From: Siderastrea radians
Taxonomy: Eukaryota; Cnidaria; Anthozoa; Scleractinia; Rhizangiidae
Length of the DNA stretch: 64,000 nt
Direction of reading: 5' to 3'
Assembly (NCBI GenBank): GCA_964017195.1
Contig: OZ024889.1
Span: 51,683,418-51,747,417, forward strand
Shown here: positions 1-10,690 of the stretch, in pieces
Numbering within the stretch: position 1 is the stretch's first letter
Layout: every line of letters begins with the position of its first letter
The notes under the pieces: model-generated
Database searches by the model: none
The model's input: only the letters and a program-made list of their open reading frames with translations
What the model was told of the DNA's origin: nothing
Program-made: the position numbers and the translations under genes

Positions 1-1
1 T

Positions 2-285
2 TCTCATTGTTGGAAGAGATGGTTAAAGGAGTGGCTTCCATTGTTGAACGCCCATCAAAAATGGAACGAAAAACGAAATTCGGTCGGATCTGAAAATTGG
101 AGATGTTGTCCTCGCCATCTCACCCGAAAGTCCCAGAGCTCATTGGCCCCTTGTAAGAGTACTGGAAGTTTTCCAGGCCAGGATGGACATGTTCGAGTGG
201 TGAAGCTTCAAGTAGGCAAGGAGACCATCGTAAGACCGATTTCAAAATGCGTTCCACTGGAGTCCATTTACGGATGAAAGTCTAT
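2..285 (+). pseudogene. BEL/Pao retrotransposon, pol C-terminal (DUF5641-like) remnant
   Basis: This is the last part of a Pao-type polyprotein, the region after integrase that is often annotated DUF5641. Joined across frames it shows WKRWLKEWLPLLN, QKWNEKR, then IGDVVLAISPESPRAHWP, then FPGQDGHVRVVKL and RPISKCVPLE, which matches the usual order of that domain. The middle block is in a different frame from its flanks, so at least two frameshifts are present and it cannot be translated. It is cut by the window start. A purine tract followed by TG at about 376-390 suggests where the 3' LTR begins. The family call is confident; the frame breaks are seen directly. Confidence 0.8.
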
Positions 286-906
286 TTAACACATTCATGG
301 GAACAGTGACCGTGTTGAAAGTCTGTTTAATAATTAAGTTCACCGGAACATTGACAGTGTTACACCCTGTCAAGAAGGGGGAGAATGAACAAAAGACTTT
401 GCAATTAAGATTTCTTCACAAGTTTTTTTGAACAATAGCTCTCAAGAACAATAGCAATAGCAATTCGATTCAACTAACGAATCTGCATAAGGTGATATAT
501 ATTTTTTTGAGGTGTAAGATTTTTTGGCAGTATTCGTCCGCGATCGTGAAAGTGTAAAGTTGGAAGATGAGTCAGTAAATTAAAAGTGTTCAACCGTTCG
601 TTTTTGAGTAATTTTTTTGGCATTTCGTCCGGCCACGTAGACTTGACACGGTGTTTTCAGTTCATTGCCTCTAGTGTTGCCCTCAGTTTATAACCTACAA
701 ACAAGCATGTGGCAAATACCTCTTCTTTTTTTGGCCTTGCCCTTAAAAGTAAAAGCTCTATTAAGCCCTCCTTTCCAATGAGCGCCTCTCAGAAACTTTT
801 AAATGTAGCCCGAACTCTATTAAGTCTCCCCATTTTAGGAATACGAAGAAAGCCGCTTTTAGCTAAATAAAGCATAGGGTCTGCCTTCCAAATCTGTATT
901 TACTTT
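286..906 (+). repeat. Probable Pao 3' LTR and flank
   Basis: No gene is seen. A purine-rich tract (aagaagggggagaa) lies about 90 bases after the pol stop and is followed by TGAAC, the expected layout of a polypurine tract and LTR start. An AATAAA-like signal sits near 866. I cannot define the LTR end because the matching 5' LTR is outside the window. The segment must also contain the 5' region of the downstream TPR-CHAT gene. Confidence 0.45.
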
Positions 907-936
907 TTGGTGTATATTTTACAGGGTTACAGGAAA

Positions 937-3231
937 ATGGCAGAAAGGAAGTTAAAACTTATAGAGGACCTCACAAAACGTCTCTCAATAGCCAAAGAAG
1001 TGGGCGATAGGGCTGAACAAGGAGCAGCCTATGGCAATCTAGGCAACGCTTTTAGGTGGCTGGGAAAATTCCAAGAAGCCATGGAGTACCACAGTAAATG
1101 TCTTGCAATAGCAAAAGAAGAGGGCGATAGGGCTTTAGAAGCAAAGGCCTATGGCAATCACGGCAACACTTATGAGACCCTAGGTAAATTCCAAGAAGCC
1201 ATCGAGTACCACAGTAAAGCTCTTTCGATAGCCAAAGAAGTGGGCGATAGAGCTGGAGAAGGAGTAGCTTATGGCAATCTCGGCAACGCTTTTAGGCGGC
1301 TAGGAAAATTCCAAGAAGCTATGGAGTACCACAATAGATGTCTGTCAATAGCCAAAGAAGTAGGCGATAGAGCTGGAGAAGGAGGGGCCTATGGCGACCT
1401 CGGCGACGCTTTTTGGAGCCTAAGAAGATTCGAAGAAGCCATGGAGCACCACAATAAATGTCTAGCAATAGCCAAAGAAGTGGGCGATAGGGCTTTAGAA
1501 GCAAAGGCCTATGGCAATCAAGGCAACACTTATGAGAGCCTAGGTAAATTCCAAGAAGCCATCGAGTACTACAATAAAGCTCTTTCAATAGCCAAAGAAG
1601 TGGGCGATAGGGCTGGAGAAGGAGTAGCTTATGGCAATCTCGGCAACGGTTTTAGGCGGCTAGCAAAATCCCAAGAAGCCATAGAGTACTACAATAAATG
1701 TCTATCAATAGCCAAAGAAGTGGGCGATAGAACCGGAGAAGGAAGGGCCTATTACAATCTCGGCAGCGCTTGGTACAGCCTAAGAAAATTCCAAGAAGCC
1801 AAGGAATGTTACCAATCCAGCGTAAAGGTTCTCGATATCATAAGGGCTAGTCTTAAGTCTGAAGATGCCCTGAAAATAAGTTTTCGGGACCTTTATCGTG
1901 ATGCTTACGATGGCTTGTGGAAGACCTTGTTACTTCTCGGCCTAGCTGAGGACGCTTTGTTTGCTTCTGAGCGAGGTCGAGCTCAAGCCTTGGTCGATGG
2001 CTTGAAAATCCAGTATGGCGTAACAGCACTTTCATCAACGTCACTCGAACCTAAAAAAACAATTTCTTACGTCTCGAACAAGTTCTCCACCACAACAGTG
2101 TTTTTAGAACTTGAACGCAACAGAATCACCTTCTGGGTTATTAGCAAAGAAAACACTTTTGTATTACGACAAAAGGAAATAGAAGGCAGGAGCAAACACG
2201 AAGATTCCATTACCTTATTGTTGGAAACTACTTTGAAGAAAATTGAAGCCGGTTTTAGTGTTAGATGCGGGAGCTGCTCACTAGAACCAAATAACGACTT
2301 CCCGTTATTCGTCCGTTCATCATCCGTCCCTCGTGATGAGGAGCCAGTACAGACTTCGCAGTGCACCGTCGCCTCGTTGCAGCCATTACATGATGCAATT
2401 ATTGGCCCTATTGCAGACTTGTGTCAAGATGACGAAATGATCATTGTCCCAAAAGGTCCATTATGCTTGGTTCCATTTCCTGCTTTGAGCGAGTCTATAA
2501 GAATCCGTACTGTACCCTCGCTGACTTGTTTAAAACTGATTACAGATTCCACTGATGACTACCACAGAAAAAGTGGGGCGCTACTTGTCGGAGATCCCTG
2601 TCTGGAGAAAGTTAAGCCAGGGAGGCCCACATACAGCCAGTTGTCATGCGCCAAAATGGAAGTGGAAATGATAGGAAAACTCCTAAATATCCCACCACTT
2701 ACAGGGAGAGAAGCAACCAAAGAGAGGGTGCTGGAACGAATCACGTCAGTTGCCTTGGTTCACATTGCAGCACGTGGACGAAAGGAAAGTGGAGAAATTT
2801 TCTTGGCTCCAAATGCCGGGTGGGAAAATAACCAAGATCAAGGAACGAGATCAAAGATAAGGATCCCTAAAGAAGAGGATTATCTTCTTACAGTGTCAGA
2901 TGTGCTACAAGTTCGACTGCGAGCAAGGCTTGTTGTGCTCAGTTGTTCTCATAGTGGTCGCGGAGAGGTGAATTCGGAGGGTGTGGTCGGTATTGCTCGG
3001 GCGTTCTTGGCTGCCGGTGCTCGTTCTGTTCTGGCGTCACTGTGGACAATAAGTGACGAGGCAACCATGGAGTTCATGACGATTTTCTATCAACACTTGA
3101 AAGATGGAGAACGCGCCAGTGTGGCTCTTCATCAGGCCATGAAAACCCTTCGAGAATCAGAGAAGTTCTGTGCTGCGAAATACTGGGCTCCCTTTGTACT
3201 GATTGGTGATGACGTCAAGCTTGAATTTTGA
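937..3231 (+). CDS. TPR-CHAT protein with both catalytic residues replaced
   Basis: 764 residues from the ATG at 937 (context AAAATGG). A plausible 3' splice site (TATATTTTACAG) ends at 924, so a 5' non-coding exon is likely. Residues about 15-335 are eight 40-residue TPR units of the type [18 protein letters not shown], followed by an ERGRAQAL linker and a C-terminal CHAT domain (about 470-764). CHAT (Caspase HetF Associated with TPRs) is a caspase-like protease fold using a His-Cys dyad. The His motif reads VHIAARG (Arg613) where the family has HIAAHG. The Cys motif reads VLSCSHSG, putting Ser671 where LSACxxG or LSCCHSG has the catalytic Cys. The frame is otherwise open, so this is probably a non-catalytic paralogue rather than a decayed gene. 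TPR units 2-4 and 5-7 are a 360-bp duplication. Likely cytosolic; no signal peptide or membrane segment is seen. Substrate unknown. Confidence 0.88.
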   Translation: MAERKLKLIEDLTKRLSIAKEVGDRAEQGAAYGNLGNAFRWLGKFQEAMEYHSKCLAIAKEEGDRALEAKAYGNHGNTYETLGKFQEAIEYHSKALSIAKEVGDRAGEGVAYGNLGNAFRRLGKFQEAMEYHNRCLSIAKEVGDRAGEGGAYGDLGDAFWSLRRFEEAMEHHNKCLAIAKEVGDRALEAKAYGNQGNTYESLGKFQEAIEYYNKALSIAKEVGDRAGEGVAYGNLGNGFRRLAKSQEAIEYYNKCLSIAKEVGDRTGEGRAYYNLGSAWYSLRKFQEAKECYQSSVKVLDIIRASLKSEDALKISFRDLYRDAYDGLWKTLLLLGLAEDALFASERGRAQALVDGLKIQYGVTALSSTSLEPKKTISYVSNKFSTTTVFLELERNRITFWVISKENTFVLRQKEIEGRSKHEDSITLLLETTLKKIEAGFSVRCGSCSLEPNNDFPLFVRSSSVPRDEEPVQTSQCTVASLQPLHDAIIGPIADLCQDDEMIIVPKGPLCLVPFPALSESIRIRTVPSLTCLKLITDSTDDYHRKSGALLVGDPCLEKVKPGRPTYSQLSCAKMEVEMIGKLLNIPPLTGREATKERVLERITSVALVHIAARGRKESGEIFLAPNAGWENNQDQGTRSKIRIPKEEDYLLTVSDVLQVRLRARLVVLSCSHSGRGEVNSEGVVGIARAFLAAGARSVLASLWTISDEATMEFMTIFYQHLKDGERASVALHQAMKTLRESEKFCAAKYWAPFVLIGDDVKLEF
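1129..1848 (+). repeat. 360-bp duplication of a three-TPR block
   Basis: Within the first TPR-CHAT gene, the units beginning [17 protein letters not shown] and GEGGAYGD recur in the same order exactly 360 bp downstream as [17 protein letters not shown] and GEGRAYYN. Only scattered substitutions separate the copies. The basic unit is 120 bp (40 codons). This points to a recent unequal exchange that added three whole TPRs in frame. Confidence 0.75.
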
Positions 3232-4180
3232 GACCAAGCTTCAGTTTTGTAAGTATAATGCTCTTTGAAATTCAAACAGTGGCGTTTCAGGGCTTTACAC
3301 TTGAAAAAGAAAGAGATCTTTTAGTCTTTAAAGAATAGTGTTGGTTAAGGGTGAGGTTGCGGCATTTCTGTAATTCAAGATTTCTTAAGTCGGTGGAGTA
3401 GGGTTGTCCTGGTGAAGTGTAGTCCTGAGAAGGACTGTTTGTGGAGCCATTGTCTGACGTTTCGACAACCTGAGCGGTAGTTCTTATTATTCGCTTAGGT
3501 GACGTCGCTCAGGTAGTCAAACGTCAGTCAATGTTACCACAAACAGTTTTTCTCAGGACTACACTCACCAGGATGATCATACTTTAACGTCTTGTGAAAT
3601 GACTTCTGGGTTCAAAGCACTTTCAATTTAAAATTTGTTCGTTGTTGAAGGAAAGCTTCTTTCTTGTTATCCTCCCAGGCAATTAGTTGTAACTAAACTG
3701 CTCAAAGGTAAGGTAGCAAGCTGCGCAAAACGCACTAAACTGAAACGAAAACAAGGCTGCACTAAGCAAGGGAAGGCTTGCATATCAGAAGTTAATTTGA
3801 AAAAAGTACCTAACCACCCTCCACATACCTGTGTTTCCGGGAAATCAAACCCACTTACCTTGGGTTTACCTTAGCTCGGAAACCTTACACTAACCGAAGA
3901 GTATCATGAATTATGACAATCAAATCACATCATTTCTTTGTTTACTTATTGCATTTTTTCTTTTTACTTACAGAAGTTTGTTCACCAAGTCAGGAGAAAA
4001 CTTAACGAACCAAAATTGGTAAACATCTTTTCAGTTGGACTTTAAAAGCTGAAAAATGTTTTTGCATACGGTATTTTTGAAACGTTTTTCCGCTTATAAT
4101 TATGCCGTTTAAATAAGATAAACCTTACACATTCGATGCAGTTTTTTAATATTAACAATTTAGGCGATGTGCTATTCAAT
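3232..4180. other. Intergenic, contains a foldback element
   Basis: 3' flank of the first TPR-CHAT gene. Apart from the foldback repeat at 3405-3576, I see no gene, RNA or recognisable repeat here. A 79-codon open stretch near 3635 has no family resemblance and was not called. Confidence 0.5.
3405..3576. repeat. Foldback (inverted-repeat) element
   Basis: Left arm from TCCTGGTGAAGTGTAGTCC to GACGTTTCGACAACCTGAGC; the right arm, 3503-3576, reads as its reverse complement with a few mismatches, ending GGACTACACTCACCAGGA. Arms are about 75 bases with a short loop. It is typical of a non-autonomous foldback repeat just downstream of a gene. No clear target-site duplication was found. Confidence 0.7.
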
Positions 4181-4199
4181 CCGTTTTCTGTACAAGATA

Positions 4200-6310
4200 A
4201 AATTAACCTGAGTATCAGGCTTTTTACGATAAAATGGAAACACTAGAGCCAGTGGATACAGACTTAGAACCAAACAAAAACTATTATAAGCAAATTATAT
4301 ATCATATTGATAACTGTGAATATTATGATGAAGAAAGTTTCAAAAAACTGATTCAGACATCCAGTAACGGTAGCTTCTCAATTTAAAATCTGAACATAAG
4401 AATCATAGCAAATGAAAACGAAGATTTCCTAACCTACCTAGGTTCATTAGACACTGATTAGAGTATAAATTGTCAGTGAAATATCTAACTGAAGCTTGGC
4501 TAAATGACGAAAATGTTAATGATTCCTCAGTGCAACGATACAGCTTCATATAGGAAAGGTTAGGCAACGTAAACAAGGTGGTGGTGGTGTATACGAAACA
4601 ATCATATCAAAACAAAGAAATATATATATAGCATCTGGCGATAAATGTTGATGATATTATAGAATCAAAATTCATAGAATTATCTGTTAAACGTAATAAT
4701 AAACACATAGGCCACCAAGTAATAAATTTGAACTATTTAACGAAGATTTGCCTGAAATACTGAGGAACGAAGATTTGCAAAACAAGAAGTGCTTTCTAAT
4801 TGATGATTTTAATTTTGATCTGTTCAAACGGAAGTAAACCGCCATGCAAATGAATTTCTAAAAACAATATGCCAATCTCATCATCAGTTTATCCTTGATT
4901 TCAAAACCTACATGGACAACATTTAACAGAGCAATACTTATAGAGAATATTTATTTTTAACAGCACAGAGAATAATTCTACAAGTGACCTGCTTATCGCA
5001 GATCTTTCTGATTATCCACCTGTATTTCAATATCAACTACTATGAAAAATAAGTACACCTTATTTCGTCAGAAAAGGAAATACAGGCATATTACAGACCA
5101 AACTCTTGATATTTTAAATCAAAAGCTAGAAAGTAAAGATTGGAATAACATATATTGTGAGACAAATTCTTAAAGAGGCTATGGTAGATTTTAGGACAAA
5201 CTTTTTATGCTTTTAATAGAAGTGTAACATTCATTAATCAGAGGAATAAAATCTATAACATATCTACTTCCCTTCATGGATTACGAAGGGGAATTTTAAT
5301 CTTGAGGACCGCTAGATTCTGTACTAGGACCTCTTTTGTTTTTAGTTTATATCAACGCTATTTGTAAGTGCTCTGACATATTTGTTCTTAATTAATTGCT
5401 AACGATAGAAATCTGTTTTTAAGTCACACAGTCTACATAACTAAGAATCAACAATGAAACCAGATTACATCGCGGTTAGTTTCAAACAAACTATTTGTAA
5501 ATGTTAGTAAAACCAGTTTCCTGACTTTTACAATCAAGAAGAAAGGAAGGTCGAACAAGTGAAACATACAAAATTTTGAGGGGATACATAGATGAAGAAT
5601 TGTCCTGGAAATTTCATATAAACCATGTGTCAATGTAAACATCCAAAATGGCAGAAACAATCACTAACGCAAGGTTTTATTTATCCCTCAAAACTTTGAT
5701 GACACTGTATACAGCCTGCGTAGCAAATGTTTCCCGAGGTTATTCCGCACCTTCCAAGCGTTTTTGGCAGTTTTTTGGTTCCATGAAAATTGGGGCGAGG
5801 GGAAAATAGAAGGAGGGGGGCTAGGTTTCGCGCAGTTAAAAAGTGATAAATACTTCAAACGCGTGGAATAACCTATGGAAACGTTTGCTACGCAGGCTAC
5901 ACTGTAAAACACTATGATTTAGCCATACGTGACTTATTGTAACGTTATCTGGGCAAGTACATACCCAGACAGACTAAAATCTACATATATATGATACAGA
6001 AGAAAAGGACAAGGAACTAGGCCATTATTTGAGACCTTACGAATACTGAACATCTATGAACTAAGTTACGTATTTCGTAGGAATTTTACTGATGTACTCG
6101 TATTATCATATTAATTTAAACCGCCAGAAATTCAGTGATGTAATTACTGTGGAACAAAAACAATAATGTACACTCCTATAATACAAGATCAGCATCAAAA
6201 ATAGACATTAATTTTAAATGAACAAATCATGGAAAATTCCCTCTTCAGTGTGATCTCTTAAAGAGAGATTCGAAAACTTTCACATCGCATTACGTATTAT
6301 CTCGTTAACT
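4200..6310 (+). pseudogene. Decayed LINE (endonuclease and reverse transcriptase)
   Basis: Many stops and frame changes, but the order of a non-LTR retrotransposon ORF2 is readable. An APE endonuclease part shows TEAWLNDENV (for TETWLND), GGGGV, DDFNFDLFKRK (for GDFNIDL) and LLIADLSDYPPVFQ (for SDHFPV). It is followed by reverse-transcriptase pieces around LGPLLFLVYINAI, ILRGYIDEELSWKFHI and ARFYLSLKTLMTLYTA, and a C-terminal piece around 6120-6200 with a degraded NTRSASK-like motif. The catalytic His of SDH is already Tyr. A 189-bp MITE interrupts the RT region at 5710-5898. The clade cannot be assigned by eye. Confidence 0.8.
5710..5898. mobile_element. hAT-type MITE inserted in the dead LINE
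   Basis: Terminal inverted repeats AGCCTGCGTAGCAAAyGTTTCC and its reverse complement GGAAACGTTTGCTACGCAGGCT flank 189 bases with no coding content. The 8-base sequence ACACTGTA sits immediately outside both ends (5702-5709 and 5899-5906), the target-site duplication length of hAT elements. The interrupted LINE frame resumes on the other side, so the insertion is younger than the LINE. Confidence 0.8.
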
Positions 6311-8205
6311 GTCTGGCCGGCCAAAACCAGCCGTGAGCGAATACGGTCTTCGGGCAGTTTGTGACATTATCATTTTGAGTGACGGCAGATGTTCTTGACA
6401 ACCAACCGATGCACCAGGCAAAAAATCCGACCATAGGACCTAAACAAGAGCGATCAGAGAAATACGACCAGAGTTACACACAGAAAACAGAGAAAAATCT
6501 CCTTGTGAAATTGAAGGAAAATTTGGGCTTGGAACTAGTTGCTACTTGCTGCTAAAAATTCTCCCTTTCCTGAAAGTTCAGGTGAAGTCTTTTCCAAAAC
6601 AAGGAGAGGCTATCAAACGGCCAACAAACCCACAGAAAAAAAAATCCTAATTGAAAACCAAAAACAACGGGGCCGAGAACTATAAGCCGAAAAGTTGACC
6701 TGGTACAGCGTTTTTCGCAAAATCTTGAAATTGTGCGCATGCCCGAGGTCAAATCCGCAAAAATGACTCGGAAATGGAAGGGAAGTTTAGTTTCCAGGCT
6801 ACAAAGGACGTTTTAGACGTTAAGACTAGAATTTGAGTAGATATGGGCCAAAATACAGCATTCGTTGCTTAAAATGGCGGTTCAAATTTTCTTTAAAAGC
6901 CCAGCTTAGTGGGCAAAAACAATTATACCAACCATGTGCTGGAATTCGTTGAATTCTGCTCTGCAATTTACCTTGATCCATATGTAAAACGAAATTTGTG
7001 TAATTAAGCTACAGTTATTATGCCTCCCATTGTTACTTTGTAAAAAACAATGATAGGGGATCTTTAAAAAAGCTCCTTAGAGCTTGCTGGATCTCCTTTT
7101 GCCCTAGCTATTTATCTAAGTGAAAAAACTGTATGTAGCTAATGGATGGCAATAAAAAAACTTTGATGTTTACCTTTTTGTATCCTTGAAAGAATTCTGT
7201 ATAACCTTGCACTAGAGAGAATGTAAAGATCTTTGTCTATACTGTTTGTTAAACAAGGATTTTGTATTCAATTCACCAGAAATAAAATCCCGGACTATCA
7301 TTTCCCTTTCCTCATCAAGTACCAGCGAGAGTTTCTTTTCCATCAGCAGCTTAGCCAAACACTGGAGTATGCGCAGACTGTTACGAAAACTGCGCCAGCT
7401 CCAGAAAAAAAAAAGATCCGTTGGTAGGAAACATAAAAAAATTGTGATTGAGTTCCACGGTGAAAACGGTGAAAAGTTCAAATGTAATTCTTAGATACAC
7501 TCGAGAGCACTTCCAGAAGCAAGACTAGAAAAAAATATATCAAATAACGGCGAATGTTCCCGAATGTTCCATCTTTTAACCGGCATCAGAATACTTGTTT
7601 TTCGTGCGCTTTTACACAAAAAGAGTCACTTTTCCGAGTTAGCTGTCAGTGTTCTGTTGTCCACCTTGGTTATTTAGTTCCGTGAAACAGTTGAACCGAT
7701 TACTGCGGTACCAGGGGAAAAGGGGGTACATCCCATGGTGGGCTATACGGGGAGGCTCCGCCCGAAATAAAGGGGTACCTTGAACTAAAAGGCATGGTAG
7801 CTAGGTCTAAGTAATAAAAATGTTTGCAAAATTTTGGCAGAAATCACAACGAATTAAATATACGAAACCTTGGAGCATTCGAGAGACTAAAATCCTGTGA
7901 TGATGTATTGTTTTTAGCTTTTGTGTGAGTTAAAAAGAGGTGTAGTAAAGCTCTCTCGTAAAAAAGCATGGTTGACAGTTAATGAGATACTGAGATTTTG
8001 TACAGTCTGAATGCTTTTTTTTATAACTGAATTCTTGATCGGTTTATTTAAAATATTTCTTCCCCACTTCACTTGCATAAGCCGGCCAGCAAGCTCTCCA
8101 TAAGGATGGTGCGAGAGAAATAAATCTTCAGCGCAGCCCAGACTTTCACCGCAGAAATATATGATTTATAGAGCGAGACACTTGTGAGATGTGGCTAAAA
8201 TGACA
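6311..8205. other. No gene seen; dispersed repeat at 7690-7800
   Basis: No exon-like or RNA-like structure is recognised. A stretch at about 7695-7800 (GGTACCAGGGGAAAAGGGGG, GGGCTATACGGGGAGGC, CCGCCCGAAA) resembles another copy at about 9440-9510 and belongs to a dispersed repeat. Small open frames at 7212-7494 overlap on both strands and look like chance. Confidence 0.45.
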
Positions 8206-8367
8206 AAGAGTCACAAGTCCCACACATGCCTGCTCTGGATGGCTTGTAGCCCCAAATAGGCATCATAGGTATCAAGGGATAATGCCCGCTACCAGCGTGG
8301 CCATATTGCCTATTTGTGGTTGTAAGCAACCCAGAGCACGCATGCATGTGCGGGACTTGTGACTCTT
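8206..8367. repeat. 162-bp foldback MITE
   Basis: The ends AAGAGTCACAAGTCCC and GGGACTTGTGACTCTT are exact inverted copies. The pairing continues through CACATGC, GCTCTGG and AAATAGGCA, so almost the whole element can fold into one hairpin. No unambiguous target duplication is seen. Confidence 0.75.
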
Positions 8368-8745
8368 ATACATGAATTATCGTTTGTTCTTTATAATAGC
8401 AACAGAATATTTACGATATATAACGGTTATTCGGTAGCTCCAGTTTTCACGATCCACCTTAGCACAAGATAATAACAACAAGAAAGCCCAATGCGCATTT
8501 TACAGGCCGTACCTCCATGTTACGTACAGTCGACCGCATAGCAAAACCCTGGAGGTCGCTTATATTCGCCGTTTAGAGGCACAATGAACAAAAGACAACG
8601 ATTGAGATAAGGTTATGTAGACGTTCCACGCAATCGTTCACGTTTTTAGAAACTTTTCGGTGTCCCCTACATCCCCTTACAATTTTGAAACTACAAACGG
8701 TCACACAGTTTGTGTGGGTGCCCTGTGTTACAGTCAAGGCCGGCC

Positions 8746-9430
8746 AAGCGTTCCCGTCGTTAACGGACTACTGAATTCATTAATGGCAAATTGGTTCCTT
8801 TCGTTGATTGAATAATCCATTCGTGAAATGAATACATGTAATCCAATATTCAAACTGAGCCTCGATTCATTAAACAAATGTTGATTGGATCGATGAAAAA
8901 AGCTATAACATATAAAGAAGACAAGGCGAAACATGGTGCGACCGAACATGGCAGACATGAATAAAGAACAAGTAGGTTAATTTAGAACTCTAACTTTTGC
9001 ATAAACGCGTCATTAGTATAGAATGTTGTTAGTTTTTCTACCGGCGTTGGTACATACGATTTATTCTCCTGGTTGATATTTGCCGTTTCGGTTAAACAAA
9101 ACTTGTGAATATTTACAAAAGCTTACAAGTTTGATCGATCGATTGATTTTTGTTGTCCGCTGTCGATAAGCATGCAACCTTTGTGATATTTTACAATCTC
9201 ACCTTACACTTTATACTAAAAATAAACTTGAACTTTGGCATTTCAGGAGAAATATATGGCAAGGCTTTTGTTCATTAATCAAATCAACATTCGATTATAT
9301 TGAATCGAGGCGCAATTTCAACTCATTTCTGAAGTTTTGAATTTATTTCACGAATAGATTTTGATTTAATCAACGAACGGAATCGATTTCCATTAATGAG
9401 TTCATTAGATGGTTAACGACGAGAGCGCTT
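8746..9430. mobile_element. Non-autonomous DNA element with long TIRs
   Basis: About 685 bp. The left end (8746-8895) and right end (9270-9430) are inverted copies of roughly 150 bases. Matching blocks include CGTCGTTAAC, TTCATTAATGG, TTCGTTGATT, ATTCGTGAAAT and GCCTCGATTCA. Divergence between arms is high, so it is old. No transposase is seen inside. A poly-G run and a second dispersed repeat follow directly. Confidence 0.7.
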
Positions 9431-10170
9431 CCTGGGGGGGGGGGGGGGGGTTACTCCCTCTAGTGGGCTAAACGGGAAGGCTTCGCCCGAAAGGGTTGCC
9501 CTTGTTAAGCTCGCAGTATACTAAAGGGTAGGGAAAATCGTCATTTTAGTAAGGGTCGCAAAATCTGCTGCAAAGTGAAAGAGATAGCGGCTAAAGCAAA
9601 GTGATTAACGGGTGCCAAATTTTGGCAGAAATCAGCTTGAAACCTTTGAGCAACTGAGCCAGAAGGACTGAAAGACCGGGAAAAATGTGGCGATTGTAGG
9701 AAATTATATTGTTTTGTCTTATCCTTGAGGTATAAGAAAGGGGTGCAATTTTTCTCTAGAGGGTGCCATTTTGGTAAAAATTAGTATATTTATAACATAG
9801 AGGGCAAAATTACTGAATGCTGATTGGTTGAGACGGAGGGCATTTTTTCTTGATTTTCTTTCTGACGAGGGCAAAATTTACTAATTCCTGATCGGCCAAG
9901 CGCCAAAATTACTCGCGTTTGATTAGCTGAGCGCGAGAGTGCGCCTTTGCATTTTGTAGACGTCTTGAAACGAAAAACGGATTTTGAGTTGTTCAACACA
10001 ATGATCGCTTCAAAGTTTGACTTTTAACCGGGTTGGTTGGTAAAAATAGTATGGAAATCGGGTGTTAGCTTGAAGAGAAATTCCAAACGTTGAACTTATA
10101 TGTGTTACGGGAAACAGCAAATGGTTATTTGATTAATATATCACTATATTTGAATTAGTTGTTGTACATA
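9431..10170. repeat. Poly-G run and dispersed repeat
   Basis: A run of about 18 G at 9436-9453 starts a dispersed repeat (GGGCTAAACGGGAAGGCTTC, GCCCGAAAGGG, CAAATTTTGGCAGAAATCA) that matches the copy near 7700-7860. The remainder to 10170 shows no gene. Confidence 0.5.
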
Positions 10171-10174
10171 TTAA

Positions 10175-10556
10175 AGGGGCATGGTCACGCTATTTTAGTT
10201 CACTTTAAAAATCAAAAATATGTCCTCACATCAATAAACGCCCAGAAATAATGGTCTAGTTTTGTTACCAAAGACTATATTACTTCACTGAAACTATTTT
10301 CTGTCGTCTGTTGCTACCGATGGCACGGATGGAAATGGATTGCAATTTGAAAAAATTAGGCTAAACTTTTCAAATTCTTTCAGCGTGTTGACATTAAATC
10401 GATATTAAATGGTCATGGTTTGTTTTCTCTTAATGAAATTAAGTTAATATGTTCCTTTAAATGTTCAAACACAATTGGGCATGGATAAAGTTAGCTACCT
10501 ATAATTCTAGAACAGTTCTGACCAGAAATCTGCGAAATCCTCGTGACTATGCCCCT
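10175..10556. mobile_element. piggyBac-type MITE with TTAA duplication
   Basis: 382 bp bounded by AGGGGCATGGTCACG and CGTGACTATGCCCCT, inverted copies with one mismatch. The target TTAA lies immediately outside each end (10171-10174 and 10557-10560). A TTAA duplication is the signature of the piggyBac superfamily. There is no coding capacity. Confidence 0.85.
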
Positions 10557-10560
10557 TTAA

Positions 10561-10652
10561 GAGTTCATTTTTCTTTTATCAATATTAGTTTTTACTATTT
10601 TAATTTGTAGAGCCCTATTGATCTATTCTTGTAAAGAGGGCTCTAGAAATAA

Positions 10653-10690
<38 letters not shown>

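Noticed and set aside
1319..2744. Minus-strand frames opposite the first TPR-CHAT gene
   Set aside because: Shadow frames produced by the repeated TPR codons.
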